This document shows, piece by piece, positions 9,230 to 17,791 of a DNA stretch of 64,000 nucleotides. How positions within the stretch are numbered: the stretch's first letter is position 1; every line of letters begins with the position of its first letter. A program made the translations under genes and the position numbers. This DNA is from JAHBNG01 sp039028975 (lineage in GTDB: Bacteria > Chloroflexota > Anaerolineae > Caldilineales > Caldilineaceae): positions 1 through 64,000 of the forward strand of contig JBCCHB010000088.1 of assembly GCA_039028975.1 (NCBI GenBank), in the 5' to 3' direction. A model generated the notes under the pieces. It did no database searches and was not told where the DNA came from. It worked only from the letters and a program-made list of their open reading frames with translations.

Positions 9230-9919
9230 TTAACTTCCTTCGCTATCCCGGAAATTATGGGTAAAAAATAACTCGCACAGATCGACGATATCTTCAGGGC
9301 TGGCCATCCACCGCCAATCTAAAACAGTTGTCATTTCAGTATCGACGACGCCTAGAGTTGTACGGACCCAACTCATGACATAGCCAGTCAGCGCTTCAAT
9401 ATTCTTTCCTAGGAGAAGAAGCATTAGATCGGCATCGTCACTATGATAGCAGTTGAGCAGCCAAACTCGACGTACATCCGAATGGGTGGGATGATCTAAT
9501 ATACCCTGAAAACATTGGCGATCCATCCCCGCTTCTACATCAACGAGCACCACTGCAGCAATTGTCTGGCTTGATGGGCTTACCTCCATTTCCAGATCGA
9601 GAAGCGCATCTAGATCAGCTCTTCCCCCAAAACTCAACATCGTACCCGTTTCCCGCACGCCATCAACGCTGCGCACAACATCTAGCATAAAGTCGTTGAA
9701 CTCTCTCACATCTCGGACCAAGCAAGCAAAACGCATATCGGCCCGCTGACGAAGCCAATTCACCCACAGGGGGGAAACGCTATCACTGCGAAAGTGACTT
9801 ACCTTTTCTAAAAGCTCTTCCCTTGCGACTTCATCTTTACCGCTTACAATGTCTGCATCCACAAAAGCCAGTAGCGGCTGAGATTGCTTTGGTCCTTTTC
9901 TCAAATTTGTTGATGCCAT
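9230..9919 (-). CDS. Protein with tandem Lrp/AsnC-type ligand-binding (RAM) domains, no HTH
   Basis: 229 residues. After a polar N-terminus of about 60 residues, two units resemble the alpha-beta sandwich of Lrp/AsnC effector domains: about 63-130 (ACLVRDVREFNDFMLDVV, then a G-V-x-E-T-G-T strand) and about 135-215 (VWLLNCYHSDDADLMLLL, then a T-T-x-G-V-x-D-T strand). The helix-turn-helix of true Lrp regulators is missing, so it may sense a small ligand or oligomerise with a DNA-binding partner elsewhere (inference). GAGG precedes the ATG. It is convergent with the small membrane gene and has a leaderless-looking upstream region shared with 10580. Confidence 0.7.
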   Translation of the reverse strand: MASTNLRKGPKQSQPLLAFVDADIVSGKDEVAREELLEKVSHFRSDSVSPLWVNWLRQRADMRFACLVRDVREFNDFMLDVVRSVDGVRETGTMLSFGGRADLDALLDLEMEVSPSSQTIAAVVLVDVEAGMDRQCFQGILDHPTHSDVRRVWLLNCYHSDDADLMLLLLGKNIEALTGYVMSWVRTTLGVVDTEMTTVLDWRWMASPEDIVDLCELFFTHNFRDSEGS

Positions 9920-10192
9920 GGTCCCCTCATTTTTTTGATATAGTTCGCCAAGTTAATTTTATTTCAACTTTTGCCCACTAAAGCCTGGGAAGTTCTGAAA
10001 AAGGAGACAAGCCCTGTCGTCATGAGAACAAAAGTTGTATCAGGCCATCTATAAGTTTGGTTTTATTGTTCCTCTAGCGCAGCCATTTTGTGAGAACAAT
10101 GTATTCCGATGCTTTACTGGAGAATACTCTCCGGTTTGCCAACAACGCCAAGCAAATGCGCTGGTTCTCATTAGACGAAAACATCCCCAACT

Positions 10193-10223
10193 TTGTCTCA
10201 TTTGTCAGCGAATGCGGTATAAT
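10193..10223 (+). promoter_or_regulatory. Possible sigma-70-type promoter for the NTPase-WD40 gene
   Basis: TTGTCT (10193-10198) and a perfect TATAAT (10218-10223) separated by 19 bp, slightly long. It would leave a leader of about 350 nt containing the hairpin at 10335-10367. Spacing and distance make this tentative. Confidence 0.3.
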
Positions 10224-10334
10224 ATACGTTGACTATTTTTGATATTATACTAGGCCCAAGAACTTCCAGCTATTTTTCACTGGGCAGAATGCTCCTAACT
10301 GCAGCGGTCTAGCTCATCGATTATACCGCGATTG

Positions 10335-10367
10335 GGCATAGATGTCGCAAAGCACCACATCTATGCC
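10335..10367 (+). promoter_or_regulatory. Perfect 11 bp inverted repeat in the leader
   Basis: GGCATAGATGT (10335-10345) and ACATCTATGCC (10357-10367) pair perfectly around an 11-nt loop. There is no following T-run, so it is not a standard terminator. It could be an operator or a leader RNA hairpin for the gene at 10580. Confidence 0.45.
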
Positions 10368-10579
10368 TTAGTCAACGACTGTCATTGCAAGGAGACTGAA
10401 AGACTCTTAAATCGACAGAAATTGTACAATTTAGTTCAGTGATTTCCGATTGCCAAGCGAGATCAAGATTCTTGTGAATACGAGTTTGATAAGATGTATC
10501 AGCTGACGGTAAGAATGGTTCAGTGCTGTAGGATACAAGATTCCAAGTTTGAGCATTATGGGAGGCGAATTTAAAAACG

Positions 10580-13351
10580 ATGGAATCTATTGTTGGGCGC
10601 GTAAATGAGACGAGACGAATATTCGACTCTGTGAGTAGCCAAGATGTACGCTGTATAATCGTATATGGCTCACAATTTATAGGAAAAACACTTCTACTCA
10701 AGACGCTTGCCAATGAATGGCATGAAAACAATCTATTTCGTACGGTCTATCACGATTTAGCCAAGAATCACTATCAAAAAGATGAAGAATTGGTTTCGCA
10801 TCTTACCGATCTCATCATGGGCGAATGGGAAATAGAAGTCGAGTTGGCTGGCGTAGGAGGCAACCCCACTTCGACTGTTCACAATCGGCTGAACCGCTGG
10901 AGAACATTTCTTAATACTTTATCGGAAGAAAACCAACTACTTCTGATCCTCGATTCATTTGAACATGTGATACCCTCTTCACTTGGAACTACCAGTGAGC
11001 AGCAGACAAAGGAACCCCACAAGAATGACAATGATCTGGAGGAATTTATCTTTGGTAATGTCCAGCTTTTTGCCGATGATAATTCTACTCCCGACGAACA
11101 AGATTCCCTAGAACCATCATCCACAAACGGTCAGACAGAAGAACCAAATTTATTCCTCAGCACATTCTTGCCGGAGCTAATAGAATCTGAACATATAAAA
11201 CTCATTATCGGAACCCATATTGTTGATCTGCGGCGCATTATTGACCTATTTCCAAGCCATAGTGATCAAATCAGAACGATTCGTCTTGGTTTTCTAGACA
11301 AGGACGGAACTGAGCGACTCATTCAGACAGAAGACCTTGATGATCTCGTCACTTGGTCAAATCCAGAGGCAGTTGATCGTGTGTGGCAATTGACCAATGG
11401 ACACCCTTACCTGGTCAGAGTACTCTGTGCTGCTGTCTCTGACATGATCTTTCAGGATATCGGCGAAATAACAAAGGCAGTCGTTGTGCAACCTCATATG
11501 GTTGATGGTGCCATACGAACTGCTGAAGATGCCTTTGAGCCACTATTTGAAAACTGGTGGGAAGAGTTGGTAGAAGGTGAGCAGCTCATCCTTACATCAA
11601 TTGCCCAAGCGTATCCAAATTCCGTGTCGGCTGATTATCTCCAGATTATTTTAAACGATCTCAAGCTCTCCAATATTGTATTAAATCAGGTATCTGAAAA
11701 GGCCTTGAACGAAACCTCTTGGGTTAAGTTAAGTCTACGAGACTTGCTTGCTAAAGTACAATCAATGGATATGGTGGTGGTTGATAATCAGACATACCGT
11801 CTTTCTATTCAGCTGTTCCGTGATTGGGTCCTGAAAAATGTAGAGATATCCGAAACAGATGAAACCCTTGTTCAGCACACAGCTCTTGCGGTAATTGATG
11901 ATCATAAACGGGGCAATGCTTCACTACAAAGATGGGTGCGCCCCATTCTAGCTGTCTCTAGCACCTTAATACGAAACATACTGATGGCGGTCTTCGTCAT
12001 TTTGCTTATAGGCGTTTTGGTCTTGCTCCCCTTCACAAACCAAATGCAAGACATTCGTTCACTTTCTACCCAAATTGTGAATGGTGAACTGCTGCGGTCA
12101 TTTCAAGAGCAACTATCTACAGATTCCCAACCTCCTTCTCAGCCTGTAGTTGTAGAAGATAGTACGGGCATTGAAAATAATGAGGAAGTGCCTTCTGACA
12201 CAAGTGACAATGTTATCACAACAGAAGAGAATCCGCCTGCGACTGAGCCCAATTTGTCAGCTCAGGAGGGCGTAGCACTGTCAAATACCGAAGCTGTTAA
12301 GAATAATCAAGCAGAAGATAATTCAAACCCTACTTCTCTAGCTGAGAATAGTGTGGCTGGACCTTCCTCACCGGACTTAAGCCAAGATAGCTCGACAGAG
12401 CAGCCAGAATCAACTCGTTCCCCTCTTACTGTTTGGCAGGCTTTGTATACAGACAGCGAAGTGTGGAGCGTTGCCTACAGCAGGGACAGCAAGCAGCTTG
12501 CGGTTGGGTTAGAGAATGGGACGATTCTTTTATGGCCGCTAGAGGCAGACAATATAGCAGAGGTTGTACCACGCCAGCTCAGCGGACATACAGACGCTGT
12601 CTATACCTTGGCCTTTGATCCCACAAATCCAAATTACCTAGCTTCGGCATCGGCGGATTACTCGATCCGATTGTGGAACGTAGAGACGGGAGAAAATAGT
12701 ACAACCCTGTTTGGGCACACAGCTGATGTCCTTTCTATTGCATACAACCCTGACGGTTCCCAATTGGCTTCTGGGTCAGCCGATGGGACTGTCCGACTTT
12801 GGAATGTATCAAGTGGAACCTTGATGAACACACTCTGGGAAGGACAAGGCTGGATGTTGAGTTTGGCCTTTAGTGCCGATGGAACGAAGTTGGCTGTGGG
12901 TAACGCGAATGGACGAATTCAGATTTGGGATCCAGATATTCGCATCTTACTCCATACATTTGACGCTCATACTGACTGGGTTTCATCTGTTGCATTTGCA
13001 CCGTCCGGCCAATCTCTTGCATCAGGTGCCTATGATCGCTCTACTCTTCTATGGCAGATTCAGGAACGGAGAGCGGAAAGACTACCAGATACCAGCACAG
13101 AACAGAGCGAACAGGGCTTGGCATTGGTGAACAGTGTGGCTTTCCATCACTCTGGAAAGTATCTTATGGCCGGCTACGAAAATTCGATCATTGCCCTCTG
13201 GGACGTTGAAACAATGGAACTTCTAACTACCCTTTCAGCCCATGAAGAGGATATACGAAGTGTTGCCTTTTCACCCGATGGGTTGACTGCCGCCAGCGGA
13301 AGTTTGGATGGGAAAGTGCAGCTTTGGCAGGTAGAATTTGATTTACAATAA
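10580..13351 (+). CDS. Transmembrane NTPase with C-terminal WD40 propeller
   Basis: 923 residues in four parts. Residues 1-~450 are an AAA/STAND-like NTPase: Walker A GSQFIGKT (30-37), Walker B LLLILD (120-125), then a winged-helix-like region. One TM helix lies at about 465-487 (LMAVFVILLIGVLVLLPF), preceded by Arg/Lys, which predicts N-in/C-out. Residues ~513-619 are a Ser/Thr/Asn/Glu-rich linker. Residues ~620-923 form about seven WD40 repeats (for example SGSADGTVRLWNV), enough for a closed propeller. The predicted topology places the propeller outside the membrane. The next gene overlaps or abuts it and encodes an exported binding protein, suggesting a ligand sensor coupled to an inside NTPase (inference). 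Some WD40-NTPase fusions are cytoplasmic, so topology must be tested. Confidence 0.88.
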   Translation: MESIVGRVNETRRIFDSVSSQDVRCIIVYGSQFIGKTLLLKTLANEWHENNLFRTVYHDLAKNHYQKDEELVSHLTDLIMGEWEIEVELAGVGGNPTSTVHNRLNRWRTFLNTLSEENQLLLILDSFEHVIPSSLGTTSEQQTKEPHKNDNDLEEFIFGNVQLFADDNSTPDEQDSLEPSSTNGQTEEPNLFLSTFLPELIESEHIKLIIGTHIVDLRRIIDLFPSHSDQIRTIRLGFLDKDGTERLIQTEDLDDLVTWSNPEAVDRVWQLTNGHPYLVRVLCAAVSDMIFQDIGEITKAVVVQPHMVDGAIRTAEDAFEPLFENWWEELVEGEQLILTSIAQAYPNSVSADYLQIILNDLKLSNIVLNQVSEKALNETSWVKLSLRDLLAKVQSMDMVVVDNQTYRLSIQLFRDWVLKNVEISETDETLVQHTALAVIDDHKRGNASLQRWVRPILAVSSTLIRNILMAVFVILLIGVLVLLPFTNQMQDIRSLSTQIVNGELLRSFQEQLSTDSQPPSQPVVVEDSTGIENNEEVPSDTSDNVITTEENPPATEPNLSAQEGVALSNTEAVKNNQAEDNSNPTSLAENSVAGPSSPDLSQDSSTEQPESTRSPLTVWQALYTDSEVWSVAYSRDSKQLAVGLENGTILLWPLEADNIAEVVPRQLSGHTDAVYTLAFDPTNPNYLASASADYSIRLWNVETGENSTTLFGHTADVLSIAYNPDGSQLASGSADGTVRLWNVSSGTLMNTLWEGQGWMLSLAFSADGTKLAVGNANGRIQIWDPDIRILLHTFDAHTDWVSSVAFAPSGQSLASGAYDRSTLLWQIQERRAERLPDTSTEQSEQGLALVNSVAFHHSGKYLMAGYENSIIALWDVETMELLTTLSAHEEDIRSVAFSPDGLTAASGSLDGKVQLWQVEFDLQ

Positions 13352-13367
13352 AGTAAAGGATTCTAGA

Positions 13368-14534
13368 TTGAACCATTTTATACGGGGTACATTACTTGCG
13401 ATACTTCTATTATCATTCCTGAATCTACTCACGCCAACCATATCCGCACAAGAATTGGTAGCTTCAGAAAACCCGTCACTCGCGCCGATTAAAATAGGTG
13501 TTCTGTACCCAACTGAAGGTGCTGCATCAGCTTATGTAGAGTCGCTGCAAAAAGCTATTGATGCCGTGACGACTCAATTGACCCAAAACCCCAACCTACC
13601 TCAAGTCGAATTTATTTCTGCTGCACTCTCTAATAATGAAGCATCAAATCGGCGTGTTATTAGACAACTGATATCGGAAGATGTTATTGCACTCATTGGT
13701 CCGAATCTTTTAAGTGCGATGATTACAGCCTCCCCCAAAAAGCTGAATGTGATTCCCCTGGTAGCGAAAGTTGGCCTGACCTCAGATCTGGTTCTAGCTG
13801 GTGAAAATACGCTTTATGCAGATCTCTCAACGAATCTAGAGCTTCAAAGATCGATCCAGCGATTAAAGTATCGAGGGAATTTGGGACATGTAATTATGCT
13901 TTATAACCCACGAGATCAATTTGGCCAGCTAGGATACCAGATTGCTGTAGAGATACTGACAGCGGAAAAAGCCTCTTTCTCAACAGAGATCTTTAGCGAT
14001 GGTGCTACGGACTTTGTAAGTAAGCTTGAAAAAATTAAAGACGATGCAGCCGACGCGACCATTGTGATCGTCGCACGGGGAGACGATGTCGCTGACGTTA
14101 TCTTCCGAGCCCATGAGGAAGTTGGGCTGACAGGAGAAATTATCGGGGTGCTAGGCGATGGTAACCCAGCAATCTTCGACCTGGCTGATTCGTCGTCACT
14201 AATGGGTGCCACCGGAACCGGCTGGGATATAACACCAACAGCAGCTCTTACAAACTTAGCGTCAGAACAGTTTGGCGCTGATCGATTTGCGGCCGAAAGT
14301 TATTTGGCGCTCTGGTCGCTTATTCATAGTATTGATCACTCCGTTTCGCAGCCTCGGGCAACTGTACGAAACACGTTTGTAACCGAGGGCAGCGATTACT
14401 TAGAACGCTCCACTGCCAGATTTGCTGATTGGTGGCTGAAAGCAGTGCACAATAGCGTCAGCTCACTAGACAAAAGGTTATCGTCTTCGCAAGTTGCTCA
14501 GATCAATTGGCTTGTCTCTGCGGATTCGGAGTAG
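13368..14534 (+). CDS. Exported Leu/Ile/Val- or ANF-receptor-type periplasmic binding protein
   Basis: 388 residues from the TTG at 13368, chosen because AAAGGA (13355-13360) lies seven bases upstream and a good signal peptide follows directly (MNHFIRGTLLAILLLSF, cleavage predicted near ISA-QE). A TTG at 13338 would add ten residues and overlap the NTPase gene. The mature protein looks like Peripla_BP_6: it opens with IKIGVLYPTEG, has the ALIGPNLLSA strand-turn near residue 100, and a second lobe including HVIMLYNPRDQFGQLGY. No permease or ATPase genes of a branched-chain importer accompany it; the neighbour is the NTPase-WD40 gene. It may therefore act as a receptor rather than a transporter component. 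The 3' end overlaps rnz by 57 bp. Confidence 0.82.
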   Translation: MNHFIRGTLLAILLLSFLNLLTPTISAQELVASENPSLAPIKIGVLYPTEGAASAYVESLQKAIDAVTTQLTQNPNLPQVEFISAALSNNEASNRRVIRQLISEDVIALIGPNLLSAMITASPKKLNVIPLVAKVGLTSDLVLAGENTLYADLSTNLELQRSIQRLKYRGNLGHVIMLYNPRDQFGQLGYQIAVEILTAEKASFSTEIFSDGATDFVSKLEKIKDDAADATIVIVARGDDVADVIFRAHEEVGLTGEIIGVLGDGNPAIFDLADSSSLMGATGTGWDITPTAALTNLASEQFGADRFAAESYLALWSLIHSIDHSVSQPRATVRNTFVTEGSDYLERSTARFADWWLKAVHNSVSSLDKRLSSSQVAQINWLVSADSE

Positions 14535-15428
14535 ATCAAAGTCGCTTGCAACCATCGAATTGGGAAAAATTGATTGGGCTTCCGCTACAATCTCGTGCAT
14601 TCTGTAACGCCGACTAACGTGATGCAAGATGAGCTGTTTGACATTCGCATTGCGAGCAAGCCGAGCCGCGGCAGCGGCCGTGATATGTCCATGCTTCTTG
14701 GCTAGCTCCTTATCTTGCTCTAAATAAGTCGCTTCGATAATCAGCGCCGTGGCTCCATCAACCACCTCATGCAGCGGTCCGGTATGGCTAACATCTCCAA
14801 TGAAGCATAACTTTAAGCCTTGTTGCAGCTCTCCCAGAACCTCTTCTGGCCCTATCTCCCTCCCGTCACTCAGCGTAACACGCTTCCCTTGAACCAAATC
14901 GCGGCGTATCGGGCCATTGGGGATCCCAAGCTCATCGGCTCTATGGGCCAAGAAAGGGCGGCGGGACTTTTCTTCAAATGTAAAGCCATAACAGTCAGCT
15001 CCCCTATGGCGTACCGGGAAACCCGTTAAAGCAATATGTTTGTCTTCAAAAATAAGCCCAGCCTTCAACTTATTGAGTGAAACGCCTACATTTGCACTCT
15101 GATGTGCACCAAAGACCACTGCCATCAGCGCATCAACGCGCTCTAATGTCTGTGCACCACCATATATATTTAGCTCCTCCAATGCTTCCCAGCGCCCTAA
15201 TGTACTCGCCAACCCCCCTAGCCCCAGAATGTGATCCAAATGACCGTGGGTCAATAGGATCTTATCTAGACGGCGAAAACCTAAACCCGAACGTAAAATC
15301 TGTCGCTGGGTACCTTCTCCGCAGTCGATCATAAAACGATGCTCATTGTACATAACAATGGCAGAGGATAAGCCCCGATGTGGGGCCGGTGCTGATGCTG
15401 ATGTGCCAAGAAAGACGACTTCAAACAA
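14478..15428 (-). CDS. rnz: Ribonuclease Z (tRNA 3' processing endonuclease)
   Basis: 316 residues, the normal length for bacterial RNase Z. Zinc-binding motif THGHLDH (about 60-66), further ligands in FIGDVSHTGP and LILHHVSRRY, and the N-terminal VVFLGTSASAPAPHRG strand are all typical. It cleaves 3' trailers from pre-tRNAs in the cytoplasm. The start is a TTG at 15426-15428 with AAGGAA six bases upstream. Its last 19 codons are convergent with and overlap the 3' end of the binding-protein gene. A family-1 palindrome occupies the upstream region. Confidence 0.95.
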   Translation of the reverse strand: MFEVVFLGTSASAPAPHRGLSSAIVMYNEHRFMIDCGEGTQRQILRSGLGFRRLDKILLTHGHLDHILGLGGLASTLGRWEALEELNIYGGAQTLERVDALMAVVFGAHQSANVGVSLNKLKAGLIFEDKHIALTGFPVRHRGADCYGFTFEEKSRRPFLAHRADELGIPNGPIRRDLVQGKRVTLSDGREIGPEEVLGELQQGLKLCFIGDVSHTGPLHEVVDGATALIIEATYLEQDKELAKKHGHITAAAAARLARNANVKQLILHHVSRRYRMHEIVAEAQSIFPNSMVASDFDLLRIRRDKPIDLSNLRRR

Positions 15429-15471
15429 AATGTGTTCCTTTATTTCTGATGTAAACCTTAAAAAGATTATA

Positions 15472-15557
15472 CTATAGTGCGGTCGTTTTCAAAATCGGAG
15501 TCTACTATCTCTGCTAAACCTGTCTGTAGATAATTCCAGTTTTGAAACGGAGCAGAA
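15472..15557 (-). repeat. Family-1 palindromic element, inverted orientation
   Basis: CTATAGTGCGGTCGTTTTCA at the left and AGTTTTGAAACGGAGCAGAA at the right match the consensus arms read on the minus strand. It lies in the 195 bp between divergent rnz and the glycosyltransferase gene. Confidence 0.75.
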
Positions 15558-15623
15558 CACATTTAGTGGCGTAGATAAAAATATTGAAGTTTTCAATCGA
15601 TCTCGTTTATGTAAGCAGGGTCC

Positions 15624-17612
15624 ATGCCGCAACAGAAACGTCGTTATCGGCCTATTTTATTGGTTATTGCCCTTGGTGGAGCCTACGGCTTTGTTGGTGT
15701 GTCCTACCTCATTCCCCGTGGAGTCATTGATAACATTGACTTCTGGTACCATATTTCTGTTGGTCTTCAACTATCCTTCACCAATATCGATACATTAGTA
15801 AACGGACTATATCCAATTGGCTATCCTTTTCTGCTGGCTGGGGCAATCCATTTGGGGCTTGATGTATTGCGATTTGGACAAGTGCTGTCTCTTGTGGGAG
15901 GCGGCATCGCACTGCTTTCCACGTATATTTGCGCTTGGCAGCTATTGGATTGTTTGGAGCTATCTACCCAAAAGAGACTCAATGGTCCTATCGCTTTGAT
16001 TAGCGGATTGGTATTGGTCACCAACGAAAATTTTATGAACTATGCAACCCGGGAAGGCAACGATATGTTATCCACCGGTTTGCAGCTATTGGCCTTGACC
16101 TTACTCTTTTCTCTGATCCGCAGCAAGCACAAAAAAATTGCACCTCAAATGCTCCTCTTTAGCGGCATAGCCCTGGGGCTTGCTTATTTGGCGCGCTATA
16201 CGGCCCTTGTGTTGTTGCCCATTATCATCCTTTTTTCCCTAATCCACTATGCACGCTCGCCTAAGCGATTGCTGGCCAACTTGCTCTGGTTTGTACTCCC
16301 CTTTCTGGTGGTTGCCTCGGCACAGTGGATACCCAGTTGGGTTAGTACCGGTAACCCATTCTTCAATACACAAGCCAAAAATGTCTGGTTTGGCATCTAT
16401 GGGCAGCATGATTGGGTCTCCAATTGGCATAAAGTTCCAGATGAGATCGCGCTTCTTGAGGTGATTGCGCTCGATCCAGGCCAGTTCTTTCGTCACTGGT
16501 GGAGCCAGATACAGAGAGCTGTGACTTCTGTTGTGCTATGGCCTACATCGATTCACTGGCTTTCATTTTTCGCTGTCATTGTTTTCATCCTAGATACCAG
16601 AATCACTCCGGCTTACCGTTTGTTGCTGTCTCTTTCGTTTATGGCAACAATTAGTTTTACTGCGCTAGCTTGGCTGGACGAACGATTTATGCTTGTTCCC
16701 CTTTCCTTACAGGCGCTGTATTTGACTTATATATCATTTCGGTTTTCTACCCTATTGACTGAAAAATTTTTGGCTAACAAACCACTAATCAATAATATGT
16801 ACATAAAGGAGATCCTGTGTTGCCTGCCCCTAGCCCTTATTATTGCAATGCAGGGCCAATCTTGGCGAACTTGGTGGCAGAGCACGCCTATGGCAGAGCC
16901 AATTACAGTGAATCGCCTGCTGCGTTCAGCTGGTATGAAAGCCCCGGAGCGAGTTGCCACGAATCATCCCTACCTTCATGCCGCTCACCTTCCAGCGAGA
17001 ACTCGTTACAGCCAGATCTATCAACAAATTCCGGAACCGCGCCATAGCAAAGAACTGCTAAACCACTTATATGAGCGCGAAACCCGCTATTTGATACTTG
17101 ACGATGATGGATTTGGCAACTACTCAGCCATCAGAGAGGATTTGATTCAAGAAAAGGAGCGGCTGATTCCCCTATCCATTGAGGACGATAGAGTGGTTTT
17201 CTGTCTCATACCCTGCCAAACGGATTCTACACACAAAACTTCGTATCAGTTCGGTCCGCTGCTACTTTCAAATTATTCCATCAATCAGACTCAAAATCGA
17301 GTTGGCCTCTATTTGTACTGGCAAGCGGATCTGCCTATGAAAAAATCATATAAGGTATCGATCCGGGTTATCACGCCTGACGGGCAAACCAACTATCAGA
17401 TCGACGGCATTCCCCAACTATGGTCCTATCCAACGACCGAATGGTCGACAACAGATTTGGTTGCCGATTTCTACACGTGGGAAACAGCAGAGGCTTGCTA
17501 TGGGTGCGCGATCTATGTTTTGGTCTATGATAGCGAAACCCTCGAACCACTTCATGCCACTGACACAAATAATGTGAATCTTGGTCCACTTGTTAGGCTA
17601 GCTGAATTATAA
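15624..17612 (+). CDS. GT-C type membrane glycosyltransferase (PMT/ArnT-like)
   Basis: 662 residues with roughly ten to eleven hydrophobic helices up to residue ~410, then a soluble extracytoplasmic domain of about 250 residues. The segment after TM1 contains DNIDFWYHI, comparable to the acidic catalytic loop of lipid-phosphate-sugar-dependent glycosyltransferases, followed by NFMNYATREGNDM and LARYTAL loop motifs like those of GT39/GT83 relatives. Likely transfers a sugar from a polyprenyl-phosphate donor to a surface acceptor outside the membrane; donor and acceptor unknown. It stands alone between divergent rnz and convergent recF. Start ATG has no strong ribosome binding site. Confidence 0.75.
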   Translation: MPQQKRRYRPILLVIALGGAYGFVGVSYLIPRGVIDNIDFWYHISVGLQLSFTNIDTLVNGLYPIGYPFLLAGAIHLGLDVLRFGQVLSLVGGGIALLSTYICAWQLLDCLELSTQKRLNGPIALISGLVLVTNENFMNYATREGNDMLSTGLQLLALTLLFSLIRSKHKKIAPQMLLFSGIALGLAYLARYTALVLLPIIILFSLIHYARSPKRLLANLLWFVLPFLVVASAQWIPSWVSTGNPFFNTQAKNVWFGIYGQHDWVSNWHKVPDEIALLEVIALDPGQFFRHWWSQIQRAVTSVVLWPTSIHWLSFFAVIVFILDTRITPAYRLLLSLSFMATISFTALAWLDERFMLVPLSLQALYLTYISFRFSTLLTEKFLANKPLINNMYIKEILCCLPLALIIAMQGQSWRTWWQSTPMAEPITVNRLLRSAGMKAPERVATNHPYLHAAHLPARTRYSQIYQQIPEPRHSKELLNHLYERETRYLILDDDGFGNYSAIREDLIQEKERLIPLSIEDDRVVFCLIPCQTDSTHKTSYQFGPLLLSNYSINQTQNRVGLYLYWQADLPMKKSYKVSIRVITPDGQTNYQIDGIPQLWSYPTTEWSTTDLVADFYTWETAEACYGCAIYVLVYDSETLEPLHATDTNNVNLGPLVRLAEL

Positions 17613-17791
17613 GACGATTGCACGGTCAAAGAGAGACTCTTCGGGTCTGCCGGGAGCAACTCGGTCACGGCCGCAAAACGAAACTGCCATTAAGCAGAGT
17701 GACAGTGTCATCTGCCCTGAAAAAAGGATACGGTTCAGATGGATTAGAAGGAGCATTTTCATCCCCTATGGTGACTCTTGAACCATGAAAA

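Larger units (their letters stand above)
9920..10579. other. 660 bp divergent intergenic region
   Basis: No credible gene. It holds the control region between the minus-strand RAM-domain gene and the plus-strand NTPase gene: a perfect TATAAT at 10218-10223, a perfect 11 bp hairpin at 10335-10367, and otherwise unremarkable AT-rich DNA. ORFs at 10035-10232 (+) and 10372-10731 (-) have no protein-like features. Confidence 0.5.

Noticed and set aside
10035..10232. 65-codon plus-strand ORF in the intergenic region
   Set aside because: No ribosome binding site, cysteine-rich odd composition and no domain; it contains the candidate promoter.
10372..10731. 119-codon minus-strand ORF over the NTPase gene start
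   Set aside because: It overlaps the well-supported P-loop gene, has no recognisable domain and reads through the leader hairpin.
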